Below are positions 1 through 8,818 of a stretch of DNA of 64,000 nucleotides, one piece after another. This DNA comes from Streptomyces sparsogenes (GTDB lineage: Bacteria; Actinomycetota; Actinomycetes; Streptomycetales; Streptomycetaceae). How positions within the stretch are numbered: the first letter of the stretch is position 1; each line of letters starts with the position of its first letter. The position numbers and the translations under genes are program-made. The DNA is taken from positions 1 to 64,000 of the forward strand of contig NZ_MAXF01000094.1 in NCBI RefSeq assembly GCF_001704635.1, in the 5' to 3' direction. The notes under the pieces were generated by a model that saw only the letters and a program-made list of their open reading frames with translations, was not told the origin of the DNA and searched no databases.

Positions 1-91
1 CTTGGATCGCTCGCACTGCTCGGCCCCGGGGGGCCTCCCAGGCTTCGGTCAGCTGCGCCGGACTCCGTCCGGCGAGTCGCCCAACCCCTAG

Positions 92-107
92 TCGCGATGT
101 ATCGCGA
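92..107. promoter_or_regulatory. inverted repeat operator candidate upstream of DUF1707 gene
   Basis: A perfect 7-bp inverted repeat, TCGCGAT-GT-ATCGCGA, ends 17 bp before the GTG start of the DUF1707 gene. The position fits an operator or core promoter element. Palindromes of this TCGCGAT/ATCGCGA kind are typical dimeric-repressor sites in actinobacteria (PadR-type regulators bind similar sequences), but no regulator for it lies in the window. Confidence 0.45.
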
Positions 108-124
108 GTGGCTAATCTGGTCGG

Positions 125-814
125 GTGACTGAGCAGCAGCCGGTGCCCCTGACGAAGACCGCCCCCGCCCCCGCGCCTGGCGCGCCCGCGTCCAGCGCGG
201 AGTTGCGGGCCTCGGACGCGGACCGCGACCGGATCGCGGACATCCTGCGCGAGGCGCTGGCCGAGGGGAGGCTGGACCCGGAGGAGCACGCCGAGCGGAT
301 CGACGCGACGTACCGGGCCAAGACCGTCGGCGAGCTGGAGCCCCTGGTCCGCGATCTGCCGGCTGTCGGGGCGGCCGGCCGGGCCGTCGGGGCGTCCCCG
401 GTGCCGGGGGCGGGCGGCCGGGGCCCGCAGGGGGCCCGTGCCCTGCCCGCCACGGACAACCTCGTGGCCGTCTTCGGCGGCGCGATGCGCAAGGGTCGCT
501 GGCGGGTGCGGCGCACCACCAACGTCCTCGCTCTCTTCGGCGGCGTGGAGATCGATCTGACCGAGGCGCTGTTCGAGCAGCGGGAGATCGTCATCAACAT
601 CTCCGCCGTCTTCGGCGGGGTAGAGATCAAGGTCCCGGAGAACGTCACCGTCAGCGGCGGCGGCGCGGGCGTCTTCGGCGGATTCGACATCAAGGGGTAC
701 GAGGCGCCGGATCCGGACGCCCCGGTCGTCGTGGTGCGGGGATTCGCCTTGTTCGGCGGTGTCGAGACCACACGAAAGCGCGGAAAACGCCTGAAGAACC
801 TACGTTCATATTGA
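125..814 (+). CDS. DUF1707 and LiaF-like C-terminal domain protein
   Basis: Protein of 229 aa from a GTG start. Residues about 26-78 form a DUF1707 domain: the RASDADRDRIADILREAL stretch followed by EGRLDPEEHAERIDATYRAKT. The C-terminal half carries repeated F-G-G turns (VFGGAM, LFGGVEID, VFGGVEIK, VFGGFDIK, LFGGVE), the signature of the beta-solenoid 'cell wall-active antibiotics response' LiaF C-terminal domain. No membrane segment or signal peptide is seen, so it is probably cytoplasmic. Related proteins are linked to envelope-stress sensing, but the actual role here is unknown. It is monocistronic, and a palindrome just upstream suggests repressor control. Start choice: the GTG follows the palindrome directly with only a weak ribosome-binding site. 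Confidence 0.85.
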   Translation: MTEQQPVPLTKTAPAPAPGAPASSAELRASDADRDRIADILREALAEGRLDPEEHAERIDATYRAKTVGELEPLVRDLPAVGAAGRAVGASPVPGAGGRGPQGARALPATDNLVAVFGGAMRKGRWRVRRTTNVLALFGGVEIDLTEALFEQREIVINISAVFGGVEIKVPENVTVSGGGAGVFGGFDIKGYEAPDPDAPVVVVRGFALFGGVETTRKRGKRLKNLRSY

Positions 815-963
815 ATTTCCGGCCGGGGCAACGGTGTGCATAAGCACGCGCACAGCGGGTAAGGCTTGGTGCATCGTCTCCCGTACGGCTGATGGGGGTG
901 CTAACGGGCCGTACGGGCGAGGCGGGCAAGGGTGACCACCGGAGCCGTCGTCAGGAGTAGACC

Positions 964-1320
964 GTGCTGCAACCGCATCAGCCCCTGCTGGACGCCGCCG
1001 TGCCCCCGCAGCGCATCCCCGCGCGGGATCAGGCAGGGCCCTGGCACTCGGAGGCGGTGTGCCGCCGGGACGAGGCCGGGCTGTTCTTCGCTCCCTCGAA
1101 GGAGCCCACGGCTGCGCGGCTGTCGCGGGAGGAGGCCGCCAAGCGCGTCTGCGCGCGCTGCCCGGTCATGGTCGAGTGCCGGGAGCACGCCCTGCTACAG
1201 CCCGAGCCGTACGGGGTGTGGGGCGGGCTGACCGCCGCCGAGCGCCGGGTCGTGCTGGCCCGCCGGCGCCGCCGCGAGGCGGAGCTGCAGCGCGCCGTGC
1301 GGGTGGCGGCCGCGGGCTGA
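964..1320 (+). CDS. WhiB-like iron-sulfur regulatory protein (Wbl)
   Basis: Protein of 118 aa from a GTG start. The four cysteines expected of a [4Fe-4S] Wbl protein are present at residues 33, 63, 66 and 72 (CARC then C after five residues). They are followed by the G[VI]WGG turn (YGVWGG, residues 83-88) and a basic C-terminal tail (LARRRRREAEL), which in this family contacts DNA or a sigma factor. Wbl proteins are actinobacterial regulators that sense redox or nitric oxide and act with the principal sigma factor. The next gene, glpX, is convergent. In Streptomyces coelicolor a wbl gene also lies beside glpX, from memory, so this may be the same orthologue. I give no symbol because the paralogue cannot be fixed by eye. 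Confidence 0.93.
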   Translation: MLQPHQPLLDAAVPPQRIPARDQAGPWHSEAVCRRDEAGLFFAPSKEPTAARLSREEAAKRVCARCPVMVECREHALLQPEPYGVWGGLTAAERRVVLARRRRREAELQRAVRVAAAG

Positions 1321-1330
1321 CGGAGGCCGC

Positions 1331-1436
1331 GGCGAGCCCGGCCCTCGAAAGCGGCGAGCCGCGCCCCGTAAGCGCCCGAGCCGAGCCCTCGGAAGCGGCG
1401 AGCCGGGCCCTCGTAAGCGCCCGAGCCGAGCCCCGC
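1331..1436. repeat. 44-bp tandem repeat between wbl and glpX
   Basis: A unit beginning GGCGAGCC occurs at 1353 and again at 1397, a period of 44 bp, with half a copy from 1331. It lies wholly between the convergent wbl and glpX genes, immediately before the A/T run that ends the glpX transcript. The copies differ at only a few positions, so the expansion looks recent. Confidence 0.7.
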
Positions 1437-1480
1437 AAAAAAAAGAGGGGTCTGGGCCCCGCCGGGAGGAGGGGCCCCGC
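1437..1480 (-). terminator. rho-independent terminator of glpX
   Basis: Read on the minus strand, the sequence downstream of glpX is a G/C-rich hairpin region (GGGGCCCC and GGGGCCC arms around a short pyrimidine loop) followed by CCCCTC and eight T residues. An uninterrupted T8 tract is rare in this GC-rich DNA and makes an intrinsic terminator likely. Confidence 0.65.
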
Positions 1481-1493
1481 CTGTGCGTGCCCG

Positions 1494-2525
1494 CTACCGC
1501 GCGCGGTCGAAGTCGACCGAGGCGTAGGCGCGCAGCTTGGACAGCCGGTGGACCGAGTCGATCTGCCGGATGGTCCCCGACTTGGAGCGCATCACCAGCG
1601 ACTGGGTGGTCGCGGTCTCCGCGCGGTACCGCACCCCGCGCAGCAGATCGCCGTCGGTGATCCCGGTGGCGACGAAGAACACGTTGTCGCCGCTGACCAG
1701 GTCGTCCGTCTCCAGCACCTTGTCGAGGTCGTGGCCCGCGTCGATGGCGCGCTGCCGCTCCTCGTCGTCCTTGGGCCACAGCTGCGCCTGGATGGTGCCG
1801 CCCAGGCACTTGATCGCGCAGGCCGCGATGATGCCCTCCGGCGTGCCGCCGATGCCCAGCAGCAGATCCGCACCGGCGCCCTCGCGCGCGGCCATGATCG
1901 CGCCGGCCACGTCGCCGTCGGAGATGAACTTGATCCGGGCGCCCGCCTCCCGGATCTCCTTGACGATGTTCTCGTGCCGGGGCCGGTCGAGCACGACCAC
2001 CGTGACGTCCTCGGGGCTGGACTTCTTCGCCTTCGCGATCCGGCGGATGTTGACCCCCGGCGGCGCGGTGATGTCGACGAACTCGGCCGCCTCGGGGCCG
2101 GTGGCCAGCTTGTTCATGTAGAACACCGCGGACGGGTCGAACATGGTGCCGCGCTCGGCGACGGCCAGCACGGACACCGCGTTCGCCATGCCCTTGGCGG
2201 TGAGCGTGGTGCCGTCCACCGGGTCCACGGCCACGTCGCACTCCGGGCCGGTCCCGTCGCCCACCCGCTCCCCGTTGAAGAGCATGGGCGCTTCGTCCTT
2301 CTCGCCTTCGCCGATCACGACGACACCGTTCATGGAGACGGTGTGCACGAGGGAGCGCATGGCCTTGACGGCGGCGCCGTCGGCGCCGTTCTTGTCGCCT
2401 CGTCCCACCCAGCGACCGGAGGCCATGGCGCCGGCCTCGGTGACCCGGACCAGTTCCAGGGCCAGGTTGCGGTCGGGGGCCTCGGGGCTGACTTCCAGCT
2501 GGGACGGCAGATGATGCTCGGTCAT
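1494..2525 (-). CDS. glpX: class II fructose-1,6-bisphosphatase GlpX
   Basis: Protein of 343 aa that hydrolyses fructose 1,6-bisphosphate to fructose 6-phosphate in gluconeogenesis. It is the only FBPase type in most actinobacteria. Visible class II motifs are VGRGDKNGADGAAV near residue 40, GEGEKDEAPML, the metal-binding DPVDGTTLTAKG, and GIGGTPEGIIAA. Length matches the family. The start is the ATG at 2525, preceded by GAAAGGTG. The reading frame is open further upstream, but that extension (to 2669) has no family similarity and runs toward the start of the divergent DUF4245 gene. Monocistronic, with its own terminator. Confidence 0.95.
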   Translation of the reverse strand: MTEHHLPSQLEVSPEAPDRNLALELVRVTEAGAMASGRWVGRGDKNGADGAAVKAMRSLVHTVSMNGVVVIGEGEKDEAPMLFNGERVGDGTGPECDVAVDPVDGTTLTAKGMANAVSVLAVAERGTMFDPSAVFYMNKLATGPEAAEFVDITAPPGVNIRRIAKAKKSSPEDVTVVVLDRPRHENIVKEIREAGARIKFISDGDVAGAIMAAREGAGADLLLGIGGTPEGIIAACAIKCLGGTIQAQLWPKDDEERQRAIDAGHDLDKVLETDDLVSGDNVFFVATGITDGDLLRGVRYRAETATTQSLVMRSKSGTIRQIDSVHRLSKLRAYASVDFDRAR

Positions 2526-2686
2526 CGGATCGCACCTTTCTGTACGGCGACGGCCGGATGTGAGGGTGATTGTGCGTTGTGGGGGAGCTGGGGACAGCCC
2601 CCCGAAAAGCACAGTATCCGCTGATTGCGAATGTGAGCAGAGGGCCCCACGCATGAGCACGACTGCCATGAGGGACGATAGGGGGC

Positions 2687-3238
2687 GTGGCAGGTATGCG
2701 AGGCAAAGAGACGGTGCGGGACATGCTGCTGTCGCTGGTGGTGATAGGCGCCGTCGCAGCGGGCATCTACGTCTTCGCCATTCCGCACGACGACAGCAAG
2801 AATCCGCTGAAGACGGTCGACTACAGGGTAGAGCTGATCACCGCCCGGCGCGCGGCGCCGTACCCGGTGGCCGCCCCGGAGCCCGGCAGGCTGCCCAAGG
2901 GCTGGCGCGCGACCTCGGTGACGTACGGGCCCGAGACATCGTCGCGGCCGCAGGGCGACACGGCGTGGCACCTCGGCTTCCTCACCGCGGAGGAGGAGTA
3001 CGTCGCGGTCGAGCAGAGCAACGCCAAGACGGGGCCGTACGTCGCCGAGGTCACCCAGCGGGCGAAGAAGACGGACCGGGCGCAGCGGATCGACGGCAAG
3101 GAGTGGGTCCGCTACAAGGGTGACAAGTACAACGCCCTGGTGCACACGGAGCCGGGCGTGACCACGGTGGTCACCGGCACGGCCTCGTTCGGCCAGCTCA
3201 CGGAGATGGCCTCCGCGCTCACCGCGAAGAAGGGCTGA
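2687..3238 (+). CDS. DUF4245 membrane-anchored protein
   Basis: Protein of 183 aa starting at GTG (MAGMRGKETVRDM). One N-terminal membrane segment (residues about 13-31, LLSLVVIGAVAAGIYVFAI) is followed by an extracytoplasmic domain matching the DUF4245 pattern: YPVAAPEPGRLPKGWRATSV, then a C-terminal TASFGQL. The function of this family is unknown. It is divergent from glpX and convergent with xseB. In actinobacterial genomes DUF4245 genes often sit between glpX and the exonuclease VII genes, as here, which supports the call. Confidence 0.88.
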   Translation: MAGMRGKETVRDMLLSLVVIGAVAAGIYVFAIPHDDSKNPLKTVDYRVELITARRAAPYPVAAPEPGRLPKGWRATSVTYGPETSSRPQGDTAWHLGFLTAEEEYVAVEQSNAKTGPYVAEVTQRAKKTDRAQRIDGKEWVRYKGDKYNALVHTEPGVTTVVTGTASFGQLTEMASALTAKKG

Positions 3239-3276
3239 CCCGACCGCCGCCGCGCCCCACCCGCGCGGGGCGGCTC

Positions 3277-3321
3277 GGTCCGGCTGCGGTCGGTCCGGCT
3301 GTGATCGGTCCGGCTGTGGTC
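3277..3321. repeat. three tandem 15-bp repeats
   Basis: Three consecutive copies of GGTCCGGCTG[CT]G[GA]TC at 3277, 3292 and 3307 lie between the convergent DUF4245 and xseB genes. No coding role is seen. Confidence 0.75.
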
Positions 3322-3368
3322 ACCGCACGCGCACGCCGATGGGGGCGGGCCTTGGACGGCCCGCTCCC

Positions 3369-3656
3369 TCAGCGGCTGTCGTCGCCGCCTTCGCCCGCCC
3401 CGGTGTCGTCCCCCTCCGCCGACTCGGCCAGCGCCGCGTCCAGCCGCGCCCGCGCGCCCTCCAGCCAGCGGCGGCAGACCTTCGCCAGCTCCTCGCCGCG
3501 CTCCCACAGGGCGAGCGACTCCTCCAGGGTCGTCCCGCCCGCCTCCAGGCGGCGCACCACCTCGACCAGCTCGTCCCGCGCCTGCTCGTAGCCGAGCGTG
3601 GACGCCTCGGCCGCGCTCCCGGCCGCCTGGGTGGCCTTCTCGTCCGTCTTCGCCAT
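3369..3656 (-). CDS. xseB: exodeoxyribonuclease VII small subunit
   Basis: Protein of 95 aa beginning MAKTDEKATQ. The conserved XseB core is visible: GYEQARDELVEVVRRLEAGGTTLEESLALWERGEELAKVC, followed by a four-residue-spaced R/L helix and an acidic tail. XseB packs on XseA to form the exonuclease that degrades single-stranded DNA in both directions. The start is the internal ATG at 3656. The upstream in-frame extension overlaps xseA and has no family similarity. xseB follows xseA by 10 bp, so they form an operon. Confidence 0.93.
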   Translation of the reverse strand: MAKTDEKATQAAGSAAEASTLGYEQARDELVEVVRRLEAGGTTLEESLALWERGEELAKVCRRWLEGARARLDAALAESAEGDDTGAGEGGDDSR

Positions 3657-3666
3657 GCCGCACAGC

Positions 3667-4953
3667 CTATTCAGAGGGACTGACAACGTCGGAGGGGCCG
3701 GCAACCTCAGCAGGGCCGACAGCCGGACCGGCAACGTCAGCGGGACCGGCAACCGCGCGGACCGTGAACTCGCCCTCGGCGACCCGCGCCCTGAGCTCCT
3801 CCTCCGCGCTCACCTCGGCCGCGGCACGCACCACCGACCCGTCCGCGTGCTGCAACACCGCATAGCCGCGCCGCAGGGTCGCGGCGGGCGACAGGGCCAC
3901 CACCCGGGCGTGGGTGTGGATCAGCTCCGAGTCCGCGCGGTCCAGCAGATGCCCCAGGCAGCGCCGGCCGCGGTCGAGGAGCCCGGAGACCTGCTCGGCC
4001 CGCTCGTCCACCATCCGGTGCGGCTGCCGCATGCACGGCCGCGCCAGCGCCGCCGCGAGTCCCCGCTCCTCCCGGTCCAGCAGGCCGTGCACGCTGCGCA
4101 GCGCGCGCTCGCTCAGGTGCTGGATCCGCACCAGCTCCTCGCCCACGTCCGGCACGATCTTCTTGGCCGCGTCGGTGGGGGTGGACGCCCGCAGATCGGC
4201 GACCAGGTCGAGCAGCGGCGAGTCCGGCTCGTGGCCGATCGCCGAGACCACGGGCGTGGCGCAGGCCGCCACGGCCCGCACCAGCTGCTCGTCGGAGAAG
4301 GGCAGCAGATCCTCCACGCTGCCGCCGCCGCGCGCCACGATGATCACGTCCACGTCCGGCATCGCGTCCAGCTCCTGGACGGCCTCGATCACCTGCGGCA
4401 CGGCATGGACGCCCTGCACGGCGACATTGCGCACCTCGAAGCGGACCGCGGGCCAGCGCAGCCGCGCGTTCTCCAGGACGTCGCGCTCGGCGGCCGAGGC
4501 CCGCCCGCAGACCAGCCCTATCAGCTGCGGCAGGAACGGCAGCGGCTTCTTCCGGTCGGCCGCGAACAGGCCCTCGGCCGCCAGCGACTTCTTCAGCAGC
4601 TCCAGCCGGGCCAGCAGCTCGCCGATGCCGACCGGCCGGATCTCGGCGGCCCGCAGGGAGAGCTGGCCCCGCGGCGCGTACCACTCCGGCTTGGCGTGCA
4701 CCACCACCCGCGCGCCCTCGGTGACCGTGTCCGCGACCTTGTCGAAGACCGCGCGGAAGCAGGTGACGGTGAGCGAGATGTCGTAACTGGGGTCGCGCAG
4801 GGTGAGGAACACCACCCCGGCGCCCGGGCGCCGGGACAGCTGGGTGATCTGCCCCTCGACCCACACCGCCCCGAGCCGGTCGATCCACCCCCCGATCAGC
4901 CGGGACACCTCGCCGACCGGGATCGGCGCCTCAGCGGACGTGTTGACAGCCAT
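3667..4953 (-). CDS. xseA: exodeoxyribonuclease VII large subunit
   Basis: Protein of 428 aa, the catalytic subunit of exonuclease VII. The N-terminal OB-fold (residues about 10-105, GGWIDRLGAVWVEGQITQL) binds single-stranded DNA. The nuclease domain carries LVCGRASAAERDVLENA, IARGGGSVEDLLPF and SAIGHEPDSPLLDLVADLRAST, all XseA landmarks. The C-terminal tail is a degenerate Gly-Pro-Ala repeat not needed for the fold. The start is the ATG at 4953 (MAVNTSAEAPIPV). A longer frame to 5019 would cross the start of the divergent ispH. It is followed at 10 bp by xseB. Confidence 0.94.
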   Translation of the reverse strand: MAVNTSAEAPIPVGEVSRLIGGWIDRLGAVWVEGQITQLSRRPGAGVVFLTLRDPSYDISLTVTCFRAVFDKVADTVTEGARVVVHAKPEWYAPRGQLSLRAAEIRPVGIGELLARLELLKKSLAAEGLFAADRKKPLPFLPQLIGLVCGRASAAERDVLENARLRWPAVRFEVRNVAVQGVHAVPQVIEAVQELDAMPDVDVIIVARGGGSVEDLLPFSDEQLVRAVAACATPVVSAIGHEPDSPLLDLVADLRASTPTDAAKKIVPDVGEELVRIQHLSERALRSVHGLLDREERGLAAALARPCMRQPHRMVDERAEQVSGLLDRGRRCLGHLLDRADSELIHTHARVVALSPAATLRRGYAVLQHADGSVVRAAAEVSAEEELRARVAEGEFTVRAVAGPADVAGPAVGPAEVAGPSDVVSPSE

Positions 4954-5017
4954 GCCCGCGAGCGTATCGGCCGTCACCGACAATTCCCCGAGTCCGCGGC
5001 CCCCTACCATGGTGACC

Positions 5018-6025
5018 ATGACTGCATCGCCTGCCCGCCGGGTCCTGCTCGCGGCCCCCCGCGGCTACTGCGCCGGCGTGGACCGTGCCGTAATCGCCGT
5101 AGAGAAGGCCCTGGAGCAGTACGGGGCGCCGATCTACGTGCGCAAGGAGATCGTCCACAACAAGTACGTCGTGCAGACCCTCCAGAAGAAGGGCGCGATC
5201 TTCGTCGACGAGACGGAGGAGGTGCCCGAGGGATCCATCGTGATCTTCTCGGCGCACGGTGTGGCGCCGGTCGTCCACGACGAGGCCAGGCAGCGCCGGC
5301 TCGCCACCATCGACGCGACCTGCCCGCTGGTCACCAAGGTCCACAAGGAAGCCGTCCGCTTCGCCAAGGAGGACTACGACATCCTCCTGATCGGTCACGA
5401 GGGCCACGAGGAGGTCATCGGCACCAGCGGCGAGGCGCCCGACCACATCACCCTGGTCGACGGCCCGGAGGACGTGAAGAACGTCCGGGTCCGCGACGAG
5501 TCCAAGGTCGTCTGGCTGTCCCAGACCACGCTCTCCGTGGACGAGACCATGGAGACCGTGGACGCGCTCAAGGAGCGCTTCCCGGCGCTCGTCAGCCCGC
5601 CGAGCGACGACATCTGCTACGCCACGCAGAACCGCCAGGTCGCGATCAAGCAGGTCGCCGCCGAGTCCGACCTGGTGATCGTCGTCGGCTCCAAGAACTC
5701 CTCCAACTCGGTGCGGCTGGTCGAGGTCGCCCTCGGCGCCGGCGCCAAGGCCGGCCACCTGGTCGACTTCGCGAGCGAGATCGACGAGGCCTGGCTGGAG
5801 GGCGTGACGACGGTCGGCGTGACCTCGGGCGCCTCGGTGCCGGACGTGCTGGTCGAGGGCGTGCTGGAGTGGCTGGCCGAGCGCGGCTTCGCGGATGTGG
5901 AGGTCGTCCAGCCGATGCGCGAGAGCCTCACCTTCTCGCTGCCCAAGGAGCTGCGGCGCGACCTGAGGGCGGAGGCGGAGGCCGCGGTGGCCGCTCCCTC
6001 CCAGGCCCCCTCCCAGGACGCATGA
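5018..6025 (+). CDS. ispH: 4-hydroxy-3-methylbut-2-enyl diphosphate reductase
   Basis: Protein of 335 aa that catalyses the last step of the MEP pathway, making IPP and DMAPP with an iron-sulfur cluster. The three cluster cysteines are visible: RGYCAGV (C18), ATCPLVTK and ICYATQNRQ. Also present are the diphosphate-contact histidine motif SAHGVAPVVHDEA, GHEGHEEVIGTSGE, and the SSNSVRL loop. Start: ATG at 5018. An in-frame ATG at 5009 (adding M-V-T) is equally possible. The promoter overlaps that of the divergent xseA. Its stop codon overlaps the start of the next gene (ATGA), implying translational coupling. Confidence 0.95.
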   Translation: MTASPARRVLLAAPRGYCAGVDRAVIAVEKALEQYGAPIYVRKEIVHNKYVVQTLQKKGAIFVDETEEVPEGSIVIFSAHGVAPVVHDEARQRRLATIDATCPLVTKVHKEAVRFAKEDYDILLIGHEGHEEVIGTSGEAPDHITLVDGPEDVKNVRVRDESKVVWLSQTTLSVDETMETVDALKERFPALVSPPSDDICYATQNRQVAIKQVAAESDLVIVVGSKNSSNSVRLVEVALGAGAKAGHLVDFASEIDEAWLEGVTTVGVTSGASVPDVLVEGVLEWLAERGFADVEVVQPMRESLTFSLPKELRRDLRAEAEAAVAAPSQAPSQDA

Positions 6026-6906
6026 CCGCCCGGCCGGAAGGCCCGGCGGGGGCCGGCGCGCCGACCGAGGGTCACGGGCAGGTCCAGGAGCGGGCGCCGG
6101 AGCGGATCCTGGGCGTGGACATCGGCGGCTCGGGCATCAAGGGCGCGCCGGTGGACCTGGCGCGCGGCGACCTGGCCGAGGAGCGCTTCAAGGTCCTCAC
6201 CCCGCAGCCGTCCACGCCCGACGCGGTCGCGGACCGGGTCCGTGAGGTCGTGGACGCCTTCGGCTGGTCCGGGCGGCCGGTCGGGGTGACCTTCCCGGGC
6301 GTGGTGACGGACGGTACGACCCGTACCGCCGCGAACGTCGACAAGGGCTGGATCGACGTCGACGCGGCGGCGCTGCTCGGCGAGCGGCTCGGCTCGCCGG
6401 TCACGGTGGTCAACGACGCGGACGCGGCCGGGATCGCGGAGATGACCTTCGGCGCCGGACGCGGCCGCAGGGGCACGGTCATCCTGCTCACCTTCGGCAC
6501 CGGCATCGGCAGCGCGGTCTTCACCGCCGGACGCCTGGTGCCCAACACCGAGTTCGGCCATCTGGAGCTGCACGGCCACGAGGCGGAGAAGCGGGCCTCG
6601 TCCAAGGCCAAGGAGGACCACGACCTGAGCTGGCAGACCTGGGCGCACCGGGTGCAGAAGTACCTCGCGCACCTGGAGATGCTCTTCTCACCGGAGCTGT
6701 TCGTGATCGGCGGCGGGGTGAGCCGCAAGGCGGCGAAGTTCCTGCCGCTGATCGAGGGGATCAGGGCCGAGGTCGTGCCTGCGCGGCTGCAGAACAACGC
6801 GGGGATCGTGGGGGCCGCGATGGCGGCTCGGTCCGCGGCGGCTGATCCGGCCGGGATCCGCGACTCAGCTGCCGCTCCCACTGCTGCCGCTGGTTCCGCC
6901 GGCTGA
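6022..6906 (+). CDS. ppgK: polyphosphate glucokinase (ROK family)
   Basis: Protein of 294 aa that phosphorylates glucose with inorganic polyphosphate or ATP. Visible motifs are the phosphate-binding GVDIGGSGIKG (residue about 34 on), catalytic VVNDADAAG, TFGTGIGSAVF, the EFGHLELHG motif and FVIGGGVSRKA. The core is flanked by an extra Ala/Pro/Gly-rich N-terminus of about 30 residues and a low-complexity Ala-rich tail of about 25 residues, so it is longer than the usual roughly 250-270 aa. The ATGA overlap with ispH fixes the start and couples the two genes. The tail is encoded inside an overlap with the convergent downstream gene. Confidence 0.92.
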   Translation: MTARPEGPAGAGAPTEGHGQVQERAPERILGVDIGGSGIKGAPVDLARGDLAEERFKVLTPQPSTPDAVADRVREVVDAFGWSGRPVGVTFPGVVTDGTTRTAANVDKGWIDVDAAALLGERLGSPVTVVNDADAAGIAEMTFGAGRGRRGTVILLTFGTGIGSAVFTAGRLVPNTEFGHLELHGHEAEKRASSKAKEDHDLSWQTWAHRVQKYLAHLEMLFSPELFVIGGGVSRKAAKFLPLIEGIRAEVVPARLQNNAGIVGAAMAARSAAADPAGIRDSAAAPTAAAGSAG

Positions 6907-7465
6907 CCAGGGCGCCCTTGCGCGCCAGGACGACCAGCGAGGCCAGCAGGGTGCCGGCGTAGAGCCAGCCGGCGTTCAGCGACAGCGCGGTGAACACGCC
7001 CATCGCCTGCCCGGCCAGGCCCTCCGTCCCGTCGTTGATCGGCAGCAGCCCGAAGGCGAACGCGATCGGCGCCCCGACCGGGGCGGCGGCCAGGTCCACC
7101 GGCCGTACCCACAGCCCGCAGGCCGTGCACGCCAGCAGGAAGACCACGCCGTACGCGGTCGTGGACGCGGAGAACAGCAGCGCGTCCAGGCAGCCGAAGC
7201 CCAGCATGACCACGGTCGCCAGCAGCCCCGCGCCGAAGCCGGTGAGGCGCGGGGCGGGGTAGCGCACCCCGGCCACCGCGCGCCCCACGGTGCCCACGGC
7301 CGTCGCACCGCCCGCCCGGGGCCGCCGCGCCGCTCCCTCCGGCGCGCGCGCCCCCTCGCCCGCGCCGCCTCTGTACCTGTCCCGGCCCACGTCCCTGTCG
7401 TCCGCCGCCGGGCGGGGCGGCGGGGCGTACGAGCGGCGCGGCGTACGGGTGCTGTAGTGCTCCAC
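6761..7465 (-). CDS. DUF6542-type small membrane protein
   Basis: Protein of 234 aa from a GTG start. About 65 residues of basic, Pro/Arg-rich N-terminus precede three or four membrane segments (residues about 76-97, 104-118, 128-142, 163-182) and a second basic tail. The pattern matches the DUF6542 family of actinobacterial integral membrane proteins of unknown function. In related Streptomyces such a gene commonly separates ppgK and ychF. The last 48 codons or so lie antisense to the 3' end of ppgK, so the basic tail may be non-essential. Confidence 0.75.
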   Translation of the reverse strand: MEHYSTRTPRRSYAPPPRPAADDRDVGRDRYRGGAGEGARAPEGAARRPRAGGATAVGTVGRAVAGVRYPAPRLTGFGAGLLATVVMLGFGCLDALLFSASTTAYGVVFLLACTACGLWVRPVDLAAAPVGAPIAFAFGLLPINDGTEGLAGQAMGVFTALSLNAGWLYAGTLLASLVVLARKGALVSRRNQRQQWERQLSRGSRPDQPPRTEPPSRPPRSPRCSAAAQARPRP

Positions 7466-7662
7466 CCGACCAACGTAGGTCGAGGGGTGCCCGGAATCCG
7501 GCGTTGGACACGCCCTTCGCAGGACCTTGGCAGTGTGTTCGACCGATTTTCAGTCCGGCCGGGTGACGCGGAGCGGCCCCGTAGACTGGTGCATCGGCCC
7601 CGCAGCGGGCCTCGTCCCTGTCGTCACATTCTCGCTACGGGAAGTTACGGGAAGTCGCCAAC

Positions 7663-8751
<1,089 letters not shown>

Positions 8752-8773
8752 TGGAATTCCACCACGTCGCTGA

Positions 8774-8809
8774 CCCTCGATTCTCCGGGACAGCCCGGAG
8801 AATCGAGGG
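8774..8809. terminator. bidirectional terminator hairpin
   Basis: A perfect 16-bp stem (8774-8789 with 8794-8809) has the 4-nt loop ACAG. It sits between ychF and the last gene of the convergent TIR operon and can end both transcripts. There is no T tract. Confidence 0.8.
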
Positions 8810-8818
8810 CCTACCGGA

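Noticed and set aside
3598..6906. A plus-strand open frame of over 1,100 codons across xseA, ispH and ppgK
   Set aside because: It is antisense to xseA, out of frame with ispH, and only its last 294 codons are ppgK. The long run is an effect of high GC.
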